The position numbers and the translations under genes are program-made. 64,000 bases of DNA. Origin: Desulfobulbus sp. (GTDB taxonomy: Bacteria; Desulfobacterota; Desulfobulbia; Desulfobulbales; Desulfobulbaceae). This document shows, one piece after another, positions 21,452-31,500 of the stretch; within the stretch, counting starts at the first letter, position 1; each line of letters begins with the position of its first letter. The notes below the pieces were generated by a model. The model did not search any database and was not told the origin of the DNA. It was given only the letters and a program-made list of their open reading frames with translations. The stretch spans positions 1 to 64,000 of the forward strand of contig JAQUEZ010000004.1 of NCBI GenBank assembly GCA_028684915.1. Reading direction: 5' to 3'.

Positions 21452-22057
21452 TCACTTGTGTTGGTTAAGATCCTTTAATATTTCTTGTTTGACGCGCAGG
21501 TAGCAATCAGGGCAGCAACCGTGGGAGATGTTCACTCTGCGGATTTTGTGCAGGTATTCTTCGAAGCTGTACCACGTGCCATTGTTTGCACTTTCCGTGT
21601 TGTCGACACGGATCTTGTGGCAATAGCTGCAGACTGGCAGGATTGTCTCGTAGAGTTGTACCTTGCGGTGCAGATTTTGTTTGGTGAAGCAGTTGGATAT
21701 TCTGAAAAGCAGTTCATCGGTGTCGCAGGGCTTTTCCAGAAAATCGTCGGCGTTGAGTCGAAGAGCATCAATAGTGGAGCGGAGGTCGCCATATCCAGTA
21801 AGGATAATGACCATGGTCATCGGATCTTTTCGTTTTGCCGCCTTTAATACCTGGAATCCGTCAAGGCCCGGCATGATCAGGTCGGTAATGATCAGGTCAT
21901 AATTGGAGGCGTTGATCCGATTAATCGCCTCTTCTCCACTGTTGACCGTGTCCACGTTGAAATTGAGCTGTTCGTCCAAGAGGTCTCGGGAAAGGGCGGC
22001 AAGTATCGTGGTTTCATCGTCAACGAGTAAGATCGATTTTTTTTTACAGGGGATCAT
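21452..22057 (-). CDS. response regulator with C-terminal Cys cluster domain
   Basis: The receiver domain (residues about 5-120) has the acidic pair VDDE, phospho-acceptor in LIITDLIMPG, Thr in IILTGYG and Lys in EKPC. The C-terminal part has CSYCHKIR and HGCCPDCY, a four- to five-Cys cluster often found behind REC domains in Desulfobacterota and perhaps metal-binding. There is no DNA-binding domain. The start is uncertain: ATG 22057 begins right at the domain, while 22093 and 22165 are in frame. It is upstream of the surface-protein genes on the same strand and could be in their operon. Confidence 0.8.
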   Translation of the reverse strand: MIPCKKKSILLVDDETTILAALSRDLLDEQLNFNVDTVNSGEEAINRINASNYDLIITDLIMPGLDGFQVLKAAKRKDPMTMVIILTGYGDLRSTIDALRLNADDFLEKPCDTDELLFRISNCFTKQNLHRKVQLYETILPVCSYCHKIRVDNTESANNGTWYSFEEYLHKIRRVNISHGCCPDCYLRVKQEILKDLNQHK

Positions 22058-22219
22058 TTTTTCGGCTTTTGCTGTGTTTGATCTACCAGGCATAATCCAG
22101 CAATTTTGCGCCCAGAAGAAAGGCCGGGGATGAGCGTGTGAGGCACTGAGTGGCGGCTTGTGCAAACGGCTGAAAATCGAAAAAAGGAAGGCATAGTTAT
22201 GTGGCCTCTTCTGTTTTTT

Positions 22220-22538
22220 GGGTACCTTGAATAATTGTTTTTTCTTCCAGCTGCGGCGTTATGCTTAAAAAATATCAACGGAATATCAGCAGTATGTCTG
22301 TGGGAAAATTTTTCGCCGCCTCAGGGTCTGCGCTTGCCTGACCGTGATCGAAAAATCGTAAGCGATCACGGGGCACCGAATCTGCGGTGTTATCGGCTTG
22401 TTTACGCGCAGGTGTACGCTGCACAGGCCGATGTCTTGCACCTCCGGCACCCTGCGATCGCTTACAGGTCCGTCGATAAACGGTGCCTTTGGGTTTCCCC
22501 CGTGATCGGTTGGCAAAATCTAATTATTCAAGACACCC
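22220..22538. repeat. repeat family C element split by a family B insertion
   Basis: The left end GGGTACCTTGAATAATTG (22220-22237) and the right end TTATTCAAGACACCC (22524-22538) are inverted relative to each other and match the ends of the complete 141-bp element at 36241-36381. The extra length is accounted for by the 152-bp family B copy at 22360-22511. Confidence 0.7.
22360..22511. repeat. repeat family B, complete copy 1 (152 bp)
   Basis: Terminal inverted repeats AAGCGATCACGGGG (left) and the complement of CCCCGTGATCGGTT (right) bound 152 bases. It is nearly identical to 52642-52793 over its whole length. No open frame. Confidence 0.85.
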
Positions 22539-22856
22539 TTTCCTTTTTTGGGGAAGATTAAGGCTTCTTGACCATCTCTTTAATTGTTAATTTATAGAAA
22601 TAGGTATTTTGAATGAATGCAATGAAGGGAAAATAGAGAGATAGTGAATAGGTAATATATATAATTGTAAATTCGATAAATGCTGATTTTAAAAGATATA
22701 TTGAATCGATGTTTCATGTAAATAATTTTATGCATATAAAATATATTAATATTGTATGGTGTCAAACTTTATTGAAATTACATTTAAAAAATGTTCTAAG
22801 GGTTAAATTAAATTTTAATGTGTAACAAAAAATCACAATAAAATTATGGATATAAA

Positions 22857-24956
22857 ATGTGCAATAGAATTATAAATCCAGAATATAATTTTGATGAAAT
22901 TGCTAGTGAAGAACTGAGGTTAATGTTTTGGAATATCTGTAAACATCAGGAAAAAATTGAGTTCGAAAATAAAAAAATGCGTGAAAAAATAGAAAAATTA
23001 CTCTTTGAAACATCTCTGAATAAAATTCTTTATGATGATATGGAAATTGGTGTTTGTATAGTGGATAAAAATTTCGTTGTTACTGAAAATAATAAATTTG
23101 CTGAGTATTTTTTATGTGGTGAAGATTGTGACCTTGCCAATGTTTCATTGTTTCAATTTGTCTATATAAGTGATCAGGGGAAAATTCGTGAATATTTTGA
23201 TGAGGTGTTTCAGGGGAAGAAATGCTGCCATTGTACGCTACGTCTTGTTCACGTTGATGGGGGCATCCTCTGGGTACAGATGGCTATAAGCATATGCAAT
23301 ACGCGGGATTCGTATGCATATCGTGTCACCATAACCAATATTGATGCAGTGAAACGGGCCGAAGGACAGCTTGAGCAAAAATTGAACGACACGCTTGTCG
23401 TGCTGGATACGCAAAGAGAGGTTCTCGATGCCATGCCCTTTCGCCTTGTCTGGAAGGATTCCAATCTGCGATTCATCGGGTGCAATATGTCTTTCGCCCA
23501 AGCTGCCGGTTTTACCTCGCCGGACCAGTTGATAGGCCTCAACGATTTCAACCTAAAATGGAAGGATTACGCCGCGCAATATCGTCAGGAGGAGTATGAA
23601 GTGTTGCGCACCGGTCTCGCGCGCATGCATCGTGAAGAACGTCGTGTCTCCCCTTCAGGTGAACGGGAGTGGTTTTCCGTCTCCAGGGTGCCGTTGCGAA
23701 ATACTCTAGGAGAGGTGATTGGCATTTTAGGGTGCTTTGAGGAGATTACTCATAGGAAAATTGCGGAAAGTGCCACTCTGCAGGCGGAAAAGCTTGAGTC
23801 ACTCGGCGAGCTCGCCACGGCGATGGCGCATCATTTCAACAATGTGCTTATGACCATTCTTGGGAACGTCGCCATGGCGAAGGCCCTGCTCCCTCCCTCA
23901 GGTTCCGCTTTTGAGCGCCTTGCGCGGGCCGAAGAATCGGCTTTGAAAGCCGAAGGGGTCACCCGGCAGTTTCTCACCTTTTCGCAGGACGCTTTTTCAG
24001 TCAGACAGCAAGTCGCCACCTTTGATTTTCTTGATACCTGGAGTCGTCAGGCGCTTGCAGGTACTCATTATCGCTACGAACACATCGACGTAGAGAACGT
24101 ATGGGATGTCTTTATCGACCAAGAGCAGGTAGGGGCGGCATTCGCCAATATTCTCCTCAATGCAGGTCAGGCAATGGGGGGAGAGGGGCTAGTTCGGCTC
24201 CACGCCGAAAATATTGTTGTTGATGAGGACGTCCCTCTGCCGTTGGAGAAGGGTTTGTATGTCAAGGTCACCATCGTCGACCAAGGAGATGGCATTCCCC
24301 GTGAATATCTGGACAAGGTATTTGATCCGTATTTCACAACCGAGAAATCAAATCGGGGGCTTGGACTTGCTTTCGCCTATTCGATCCTGCAGAAAAATAA
24401 AGGATATCTTTGCGTGCAATCGGGTGAGGGGGTGGGGACGACATGTATCATGTATTTACCCGCATCGTCTTCGACCGTTTCAGCGGAAACGGAAGCGGAA
24501 TCCGCCGAGATCAGGCAGCACGGGAACGGGCGCATTCTCGTCATGGATGACGATCAGACGGTATGTAACCTGGTCAGTACGATGTTGGAGCAGCTCGGGT
24601 ATCACGCAGAGATTGCGATAAACGGAGAGGAAGTCCTGGAGAAATACACGGTGGCGCATCAGGCCGGCACTCCCTTCGATGCAGTCATCCTCGATCTGAT
24701 TGTAACGTCAGGCATGGGGGGGAGGGATGCTATGGAAAAGCTGAAACAGGTGGACTCCAATGTGCGAGGGGTCGTCTCCAGTGGCTATGTGCATAGTTCG
24801 ATCCTTACCGATTATCAAGGCTATGGGTTTATGGATGTTTTGCCAAAACCTTACCGTTTTTCAGATTTGCGCAAGGTTTTGCAGCGTGTTTGTCATGCTC
24901 CTGAAGCATCGGCTTGTGCAAACGGTTCCCCTGTCGAAAGCAGCATTTCCTCGTGA
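22857..24956 (+). CDS. PAS hybrid histidine kinase with receiver domain
   Basis: A 699-residue cytosolic sensor. Residues about 55-165 are a first PAS domain and about 185-305 a second (LDAMPFRLVWKDSNLRFIGCN). The phospho-acceptor His325 is in AMAHHFNN. ATPase motifs are NAGQAM (N box) and DQGDGIP plus GLGLAFA. The receiver at about 560-680 has MDDD, Asp613 in VILDLI and Lys in LPKPYR. The first 480 bases are much more AT-rich than the rest, so the N-terminal sensor was probably joined to the kinase core by recombination. No membrane segment, hence a cytoplasmic signal. The output may pass to the nearby regulators. Confidence 0.88.
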   Translation: MCNRIINPEYNFDEIASEELRLMFWNICKHQEKIEFENKKMREKIEKLLFETSLNKILYDDMEIGVCIVDKNFVVTENNKFAEYFLCGEDCDLANVSLFQFVYISDQGKIREYFDEVFQGKKCCHCTLRLVHVDGGILWVQMAISICNTRDSYAYRVTITNIDAVKRAEGQLEQKLNDTLVVLDTQREVLDAMPFRLVWKDSNLRFIGCNMSFAQAAGFTSPDQLIGLNDFNLKWKDYAAQYRQEEYEVLRTGLARMHREERRVSPSGEREWFSVSRVPLRNTLGEVIGILGCFEEITHRKIAESATLQAEKLESLGELATAMAHHFNNVLMTILGNVAMAKALLPPSGSAFERLARAEESALKAEGVTRQFLTFSQDAFSVRQQVATFDFLDTWSRQALAGTHYRYEHIDVENVWDVFIDQEQVGAAFANILLNAGQAMGGEGLVRLHAENIVVDEDVPLPLEKGLYVKVTIVDQGDGIPREYLDKVFDPYFTTEKSNRGLGLAFAYSILQKNKGYLCVQSGEGVGTTCIMYLPASSSTVSAETEAESAEIRQHGNGRILVMDDDQTVCNLVSTMLEQLGYHAEIAINGEEVLEKYTVAHQAGTPFDAVILDLIVTSGMGGRDAMEKLKQVDSNVRGVVSSGYVHSSILTDYQGYGFMDVLPKPYRFSDLRKVLQRVCHAPEASACANGSPVESSISS

Positions 24957-25018
24957 AGAGTGGAAGCTGTTTTATCGTAATTGTGTGCACGATTGTTCTT
25001 CTTATGGGATGAGGTTTT

Positions 25019-26131
25019 GTGATTACTCGAACTGTGACCGATATCTTTACCCAGGCCGGGGTGGCAATAAACGGGTCGAATCCTTGGGATATTCAAGTTG
25101 AGGACAACCGATTTTACCGCCGAATCTTCCGTGATAAAAACCTTGGGTTGGGCGAAGCCTATATGGATGGTTGGTGGGAGTGCCCGCGGATCGACGAAAT
25201 GATTTGTCGTCTTTTGCGCGTTGACGCAGAGGGCAAGATCCGAGGAGCGTTGCGGTATCTTCTTTCCTTTATCCCTGAAATTATTTGCAACCTGCAATCA
25301 AAATCGCGCAGTCATATTGTTGCTCGAAAACATTATGATACGGGCAACGATTTGTTCTTCTCTTTTCTTGACCCTTATTGTCAGTACAGTTGTGGCTATT
25401 TCAATACAGGCAACAGCCTTGAAAGCGCTCAGCGCGGTAAATTGGATCTCATTGCCCAGAAGATGGAACTTTCCAGTCAGGACCATCTGCTTGATATTGG
25501 CTGTGGTTGGGGTGGGCTGGCCCATTACTTCTCCTCGCGCTATGGGTGCACCGTCACCGCCGTCAATATTTCCCAGCAACAGTTGCAGTACGCTCGTGAT
25601 TGGTGCCGTGGCTTGCCGGTTTCCTTTCAAGATTGCGATTACCGTCTGATCACAGGGGTCTATGATAAAGTGGTTTCAGTGGGCATGTTTGAGCATGTCG
25701 GTGTGAAAAATTATCGAACCTACATGAAGATCGTTGCCGGGGCCATGCGCGATAATGGAATCTTTCTTCTGCATACCATCGGCAGCAATATCACGAAATC
25801 CTACAATGATCCCTGGATTACGACCCATATATTTCCCAATAGCCAGTTGCCAAGCATGCATCAAATAGCAAAAGCGATAGAAGGAATTTTTATAATTGAA
25901 GATCTTCACAACCTCGGTCCACACTACGATAAGACGCTTATGGCATGGAACGCACGATTTCAACAGAGCTGGGGAACAATGAAGGGGGCATATGACGAGC
26001 GGTTTAAACGTATGTGGGAATATTATCTGCTTTCCTGCGCAGGGGCATTTCGAGCACGAGCAATTCAACTGTGGCAGTTGGTGTTGACGAAGCAGGGCTG
26101 CGTGAGAAAACAGCCGCTTCGTTGTTCATGA
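25019..26131 (+). CDS. cfa: cyclopropane-fatty-acyl-phospholipid synthase
   Basis: A 370-residue SAM-dependent enzyme that adds a methylene bridge to unsaturated acyl chains of membrane lipids. The SAM site LDIGCGWGGLAHYF is at about residues 158-171. GMFEHVG and the C-terminal WNARF and EYYLLSCAGAFRAR motifs are the usual Cfa signatures. GTG 25019 follows GAGG at a good spacing. It begins 62 bases after the kinase gene on the same strand. Cyclopropanation is commonly a stationary-phase or acid-stress response. Confidence 0.92.
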   Translation: MITRTVTDIFTQAGVAINGSNPWDIQVEDNRFYRRIFRDKNLGLGEAYMDGWWECPRIDEMICRLLRVDAEGKIRGALRYLLSFIPEIICNLQSKSRSHIVARKHYDTGNDLFFSFLDPYCQYSCGYFNTGNSLESAQRGKLDLIAQKMELSSQDHLLDIGCGWGGLAHYFSSRYGCTVTAVNISQQQLQYARDWCRGLPVSFQDCDYRLITGVYDKVVSVGMFEHVGVKNYRTYMKIVAGAMRDNGIFLLHTIGSNITKSYNDPWITTHIFPNSQLPSMHQIAKAIEGIFIIEDLHNLGPHYDKTLMAWNARFQQSWGTMKGAYDERFKRMWEYYLLSCAGAFRARAIQLWQLVLTKQGCVRKQPLRCS

Positions 26132-26471
26132 ATTCGGGGAGGTCAGCGTTTATTGGGGGGAGCCATTATCGCCTCGAAGTGCAGCGTCATTCGAAAACAC
26201 AATGGTAACCAATCACGGGGCAAGCCGTATAGGTACAGGTTATCACCGAATTTGTAGGCGGTTGAGGGGGGCTTTCGAGACAAGGCCTCTGCCCGTACAG
26301 TGTACCCCCGGTACCCAACAGGCCGATAACACCGCAGTTTCGGTGCCCCGTGATCGCGTACCCTTTTTCTGCCGATCTTGCGGAACCTGTAGCGACACGG
26401 CCAGTCATGACGGATGTAGATGTATCTTGCGGAGGGTTTTGTTAGGTGGCCGGCGAAAATGGGAGAATAGA
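26132..26471. other. intergenic region with inverted family B copy
   Basis: About 340 bases occupied by a reverse-oriented family B element (26207-26359) and a short leader to the pcm ribosome site. Confidence 0.6.
26207..26359. repeat. repeat family B, inverted copy 3
   Basis: Ends AACCAATCACGGGG (left) and GCCCCGTGATCGCGT (right) are inverted repeats. The complement of its right two-thirds (CACCGAAACTGCGGTGTTAT, then CGGCCTGTT) matches copies 1 and 2. It lies between cfa and pcm. Confidence 0.75.
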
Positions 26472-27131
26472 ATGAGAAATGCACGTTCAGCCATGGTGCG
26501 GATGATTGAAGGAGAAATCTCGGCAACTTCTGCAGAGATCGGCCGCAACCGCCTCTCTTCGAAAGTATTGAAGGCCATAGCGACGGTGCCGCGTCATGAG
26601 TTCGTTCCGGAAGACCAACAGCCAGACGCCTATAGCAACATTCCGCTCCCCATCGGGTATGGCCAAACCATCTCACAGCCCTACATCGTTGCCCTGATGA
26701 CCGAACTCTTACAGCTCCAGCCGGAGGACAAGGTGCTGGAGGTCGGTTCCGGTTCCGGGTATCAGGCAGCGATCCTCTCAATGCTCGCCGGAGAAGTGCA
26801 CACCATGGAAATTATTCCGGCATTAGTTCAACAATGTCGCGGGCGATTAAAGCGTTTGGGATTCATGAACGTGCAAGTCCATGAAGGAGACGGCTATTTC
26901 GGATTGGAGAGCGAAGAACCCTTTGATGGTATCTTGGTTGCCGCAGCCGCTGCGGATATTCCTCCGTCGCTGCTTCGCCAGCTCAAGCAGGGCGGACGTC
27001 TCGTCATTCCGGTTGGTGCGCCGTGGACGATTCAGTATCTCCTGGTTGTCGAGAAAAATTTCCAAGGATCAATGACCTCCCGCCGAGTTCTGCCGGTGGC
27101 TTTCGTTCCCTTGACAGGCGCTCACGGGTAG
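26472..27131 (+). CDS. pcm: protein-L-isoaspartate O-methyltransferase
   Basis: A 219-residue repair enzyme that methylates isoaspartyl residues in damaged proteins. The family signatures are all present: RHEFVPE, the PLPIGYGQTISQPYIVALM active-site block, and VLEVGSGSGYQAAILS for SAM. The C-terminus (VLPVAFVPLTGAHG) is normal. ATG 26472 has GGGAG seven bases upstream; the longer frame from 26202 runs through repeat B and is rejected. Expected to act in aged or stressed cells. Confidence 0.93.
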   Translation: MRNARSAMVRMIEGEISATSAEIGRNRLSSKVLKAIATVPRHEFVPEDQQPDAYSNIPLPIGYGQTISQPYIVALMTELLQLQPEDKVLEVGSGSGYQAAILSMLAGEVHTMEIIPALVQQCRGRLKRLGFMNVQVHEGDGYFGLESEEPFDGILVAAAAADIPPSLLRQLKQGGRLVIPVGAPWTIQYLLVVEKNFQGSMTSRRVLPVAFVPLTGAHG

Positions 27132-27304
27132 TTGTTTATGCGGAAACTCACTTGGGGGAAGAAAATACGTCCTCTTGCCTCCCATTCCGCCCTTTGGAGA
27201 GGATACGCTGTTCACGACACCCGGGAGCTAGGGATGGGGGATGTGGAGAACAGGGGCCAGCCGGTTCTTGTTGGCTGTTGTCCTTCATTCCTCAGAACGC
27301 GGGT

Positions 27305-27664
27305 TCACCGCCTGATCTTGGCCTCGGTCTTTTCCGGATTTTTGGCGAGGTGTGCGTACTGATGGAGGCAAACCTCGGTGAATCGATCAACAATTCTCGG
27401 GAGGTCGGTGCCGTTCCAGACCTTGGTAAATGCGGCAAGCTGTCGTATTCTTTCGTCAATATCGCATCGATTTGCTTCCGGATACAAGGTGATATCCTCC
27501 AGTCGCAATTCCAGTTCACCAGACGAAACATCCCTAAACAGTTCTTGCAGGCAGTACCCGAACATCTTTTTCACGTCCTCGGTCGATCTGGCCTGGCTGA
27601 TTGTTTTCCTCAGATGAGGAAGCAGCTTGTTTTCCACATGGGTGAACGATGTCTGCAGGGTCAT
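27305..27664 (-). CDS. small conserved-looking protein of unknown function
   Basis: A 119-residue, all-helical, charged protein (MTLQTSFTHVENKLLPHLRK...). GGGAGG seven bases before ATG 27664 supports the start. There is no signal peptide, Cys cluster or catalytic motif. It is separated by 143 bases from the cold-shock gene, same strand. I do not recognise a family. Confidence 0.55.
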   Translation of the reverse strand: MTLQTSFTHVENKLLPHLRKTISQARSTEDVKKMFGYCLQELFRDVSSGELELRLEDITLYPEANRCDIDERIRQLAAFTKVWNGTDLPRIVDRFTEVCLHQYAHLAKNPEKTEAKIRR

Positions 27665-27807
27665 GATGCCTCCCAATATATTGGAAATATTTGCTTGTAA
27701 CTTTTTTGCATGTATCTCCCACCAGTGTCGCACAGCCGTTGAGAGATACATTTTGCCTTTGGCAACCCGGTCACGGATTTGTTTTGTTCAGCTGAAAAAA
27801 GTGCTTC

Positions 27808-28011
27808 CTATACACGTTTGATCACTTGATCCGCAGCAGGGCCTTTTGTTCCGTCCACGATCTTGAAGCTGACGCGGTCTCCTTCCTGAAGCGTTTTAAA
27901 TCCTTTGCCCTGAATCGAAGAATAGTGGACAAAAATCTGCTGGCCATTGTCCTCTTCAATAAAACCATATCCTTTCGATTCATTGAACCATTTCACTTTT
28001 CCCTCGGCCAT
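27808..28011 (-). CDS. cspA: cold-shock protein
   Basis: A 67-residue single cold-shock domain. RNP1 (KGYGFIEE) and RNP2 (QIFVHYSSI) are intact and the length is typical. It binds single-stranded nucleic acid and acts as an RNA chaperone. ATG 28011 has GGAG at 10 bases. An in-frame upstream ATG at 28113 would add a non-conserved extension and is not used. Confidence 0.93.
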   Translation of the reverse strand: MAEGKVKWFNESKGYGFIEEDNGQQIFVHYSSIQGKGFKTLQEGDRVSFKIVDGTKGPAADQVIKRV

Positions 28012-28584
28012 GAACAGCACTCCTTTCCTGGTTATTCGTTTTATCACACTTTGCGATACCGGATCACCTCGGTCAGCGAACAGCATGTTCGTTTTGGCAG
28101 GTGACTGTATCATTATTCATGAGAAATACTGTCCCTGCAGAGGCGTGGCAATACGGTAAGGTTTTATAGTTTTTATATAGAGAATCTATATATGCATTGA
28201 GTCGCATAGGTTTTACATATGAGATATTGCAGGCAAATTACCCGTGTGTGCTTCAGAGGATACATACCCCGATTGAATTGGAAGCGAGGGCGAAGAGGGA
28301 TACAGTCTTTCTTTTCCGAGAACCCGCTGGTACAGTGCGGCTGATGAGCAGTATGCAATAACAGGGCACCGAATCTACGGTGTTATCTTCCTGGGATACC
28401 GATGTCCGCTGCACAGGCCGTTGCATATCCAGGAGCACTGCGATCGCTGAAACAAACTGAGGTGTTGCTGGGTTTGTGACGTACTTCGCGACCCGCCTGC
28501 GATGCGCAGAATAACTCTTGGCTCAGGCCTCCTCCTCACTTTCGGAAAAAAGGCCGGCCCATCACAAACAGCAAAAAAAAAATT
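28012..28584. other. intergenic region with family B fragment
   Basis: About 570 bases. It includes the leader of the cold-shock gene (long 5' leaders are common for such genes) and a diverged family B fragment around 28357-28453. Nothing else is identified. Confidence 0.5.
28357..28453. repeat. diverged copy of repeat family B
   Basis: GGGCACCGAATCTACGGTGT, then CGCTGCACAGGCCG and CACTGCGATCGCT match blocks of copies 1 and 2 in the same order. The right end is missing. Confidence 0.65.
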
Positions 28585-31500
28585 ATGTGCAAAGAACAAT
28601 CCAGCTCCCAGAAGTCCATGCCTGAACTTCCTGCCGAGGCGCAGAAGACTGTCAGCGCCCCTATTTTTCCTGTTGTTGCTCTCGGGGCATCGGCCGGAGG
28701 GCTTGCTTCCTTTCGGCAATTTTTTTCTGGAATTACGCCGCAACCTGAACCCGGGATGGCGTTCGTTCTCATTCAGCACCTCGCCCCCGGGCGAAAAAGT
28801 CTGCTTCCTGAACTCCTCGCCGAGTATACCCCCCTGCCGGTGCTCGAAGTCGAAGAGGGGATGATGTTGGAACCCAACCATGTCTATGTCAATCCCCCGG
28901 ATAGATATATGTTGCTGGAAAAGAATACCCTGCACCTGATGCAACCCCCCAACGCCCCGAATCGACAGCAGTTGATCGATTTCTTTTTTCTCTCATTGAG
29001 CAAAATGCAGGGTAGACCCGTTGTCGGCATTCTTCTTTCGGGAAACGGCAGTGACGGCAGCCAGGGGTTACGTGCGCTTAAAAGCGTAGGTGCTCTTGCC
29101 CTCGTCCAGTCGCCGGAAACCTGCGAATTTGCAAGTATGCCGCAAAGCGCTATTGAGCTGGGGATTGTCGATTGCATCCTTGCGCCGGAGGAAATGTATG
29201 GCAAAATACAAACCTTTGTCTCCGCTCCATCTGCCGACCCGCATGCTCTCCACCTGTATCCGGCGTCGGAAAAAAACAACATACTGCAGAAAATTCTCGT
29301 TCTCCTCCGGGCTCAAACGGGGCATGACTTTTCTTTGTACAAGCCTAACACCATCCTGCGCCGCCTCGAACGGCGCATGGCCATTCATCGGCTAGAAAAC
29401 CTGGAGAAATATCTTCAGTTTCTCTTTCACTCCTCTGTGGAAATCGAATCACTCTTTCAGGATTTACTCATCGGCGTGACCTCATTCTTCCGCGATCCTG
29501 AGGCGTTTGCCACCTTTGAACAGGAGGTGTTGCCAAAATTATTCGCGAATAGGCCCGAACATGCCCCTATTCGTGTCTGGGTTCCGGGCTGCTCAACCGG
29601 AGAGGAGGCCTATTCCCTGGCAATACTCTTTCAGGAATATATGGAGAAACTGAAAACACATTTCGATGTCCATATCTTTGCCACCGATATTGATAAGCAC
29701 TCCGTCAACTTGGCCAGAGCCGGGTTTTTTCCTATCTGTATCCGGGAAAACATTTCTCCAGAGCGCCTGTCTCGTTTCTTTACCGAGGAGCCTGCGGAGA
29801 GTGGATATCGTATCAACAAAGGGATTCGTGAGATGCTGATTTTCTCTGAGCAAAGCGTCACCAAGGATCCGCCTTTTTCAAAATTAGATCTGATCAGCTG
29901 CCGCAACCTGCTCATTTACCTGGGATCGGAGTTGCAAAAAAAACTGATTCATCTTTTTTATTATTCGCTTCATCCCGGGGGGATTCTTTTTCTGGGCAAC
30001 TCCGAATCCATCAGCGATCTTGAGGAGCTGTTTGTGACCGTCGATCGAAAGGCCAAGATATTTCAGAAGAGAACAATTGGGCCTGATGAGCAGGGGGCGG
30101 GGGGGAAATGTGCCCTGCCAGCCTCATTCATTGGTGCAATCGAGTCGTTGCCCTCCCAGGAACCGCAGACCGTGCATGGGGCTCTTTCCCTGCGTGACCT
30201 GACCCGGCAAACCATGCTCAACCAGGTCATGGCAAGCGCGGTCCTGGTCAACCTTCAGGGAGATATTTTGTATTTCCATGGCCGTACCGGCATGTACCTT
30301 GAGCCTGCTCCCGGTGAGGTGGGGAGCTGTAATGTCCTGAAAATGGCGCGGCCGGGCCTCCAGCGGAACCTGACCATGGCCCTGCACAGGGCAGGTCATG
30401 GAAAAAAAATAGTTCAGTACCAAGGGGTTCGGGTGAAAACCAACGGTGATTACTCCCTGGTCAACCTGACGGTCTGTCCCGTCAAAACCCATCACGCCGC
30501 GTTTTTCAACGTGCCGCTCTTCCTCGTGGTTTTCCAGAACAGCGGCCCCTGTGTCGCCGACACGTCTTGGTTGTCCGACACCCTGCAAGTGGCCGAATCT
30601 GAAAAGAGCTATCCGGATGCGCAAACGTATATTGATGCACTGAAACAAGAGCTGCACAGCAAGGGCGAATATTTAAAAATAACCAATGAGGAGCTGGCGA
30701 CCACCAACGAGGAACTCAAATCTTCCAACGAAGAACTGCAGTCAACCAATGAGGAGCTGCAATCAGCAAATGAAGAGTTGGAGACATCAAAAGAGGAGTT
30801 GCAGTCGGTAAATGAAGAATTGGCTACGATCAATGCGGAGCTTCTGGCTAAAGTGGCCGAACTGTCACGGGCAAACAGCGACATGAATAATTTGCTTGCC
30901 GGCTCCGGGATCGCCACCATCTTTGTGGACCACCAACTGCGCATCCTTCGCTTTACCCCGGCAGCAACCCGGATCATCAACCTTATTCCTAACGATGTCG
31001 GGAGACCGGTCAACCATCTGGCCTTCAACCTGGTCCATTACGATACTATTGTCGAGGATGTCAGGGCTGTCCTTGCCAATCTGGTTTCCAAAAAGAGCAA
31101 AGTGCAAACCCAGGACGGGCGATGGTTCACTATGCGTATCCAGCCCTATCGAACCTTGGACAATGTAATTGGGGGGGCTGTACTCATTTTTATAGACGAT
31201 ATCATGGAGTTAACAGGAACGTGGGAAGGTGTGGACAGGTTGGCCCTGGTTGCTGGTGATGCCCACGATGCCATCGTCGTCTATGATCTTGAAGGCAGGA
31301 TTCTTTCCTGGAACACCTCGGCGACACGAATATATGGGTGGAGCGAGGTTGAGGCACTGGATATGAATATCCGTGATATTGTTCCTTCCGCCAATGGCGA
31401 GGAGGCGCTGGCCAAAATGTTGAACCTGAGCCGGACCGAAACACTCGAGCCATTTCCCTGTCGGCGGCTTGGCAAATGTGGAGAATTGGTGGAGGTGACG

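Larger units (their letters stand above)
22058..22856. other. AT-rich intergenic region holding nested repeats
   Basis: The first part carries a family C element interrupted by family B (22220-22538). The rest (22540-22856) is strongly AT-rich and shows no gene; the promoter of the downstream kinase must be here. Confidence 0.6.

Noticed and set aside
26202..26471. N-terminal extension of Pcm by 90 codons
   Set aside because: The extension is repeat B sequence; a good ribosome site precedes ATG 26472.
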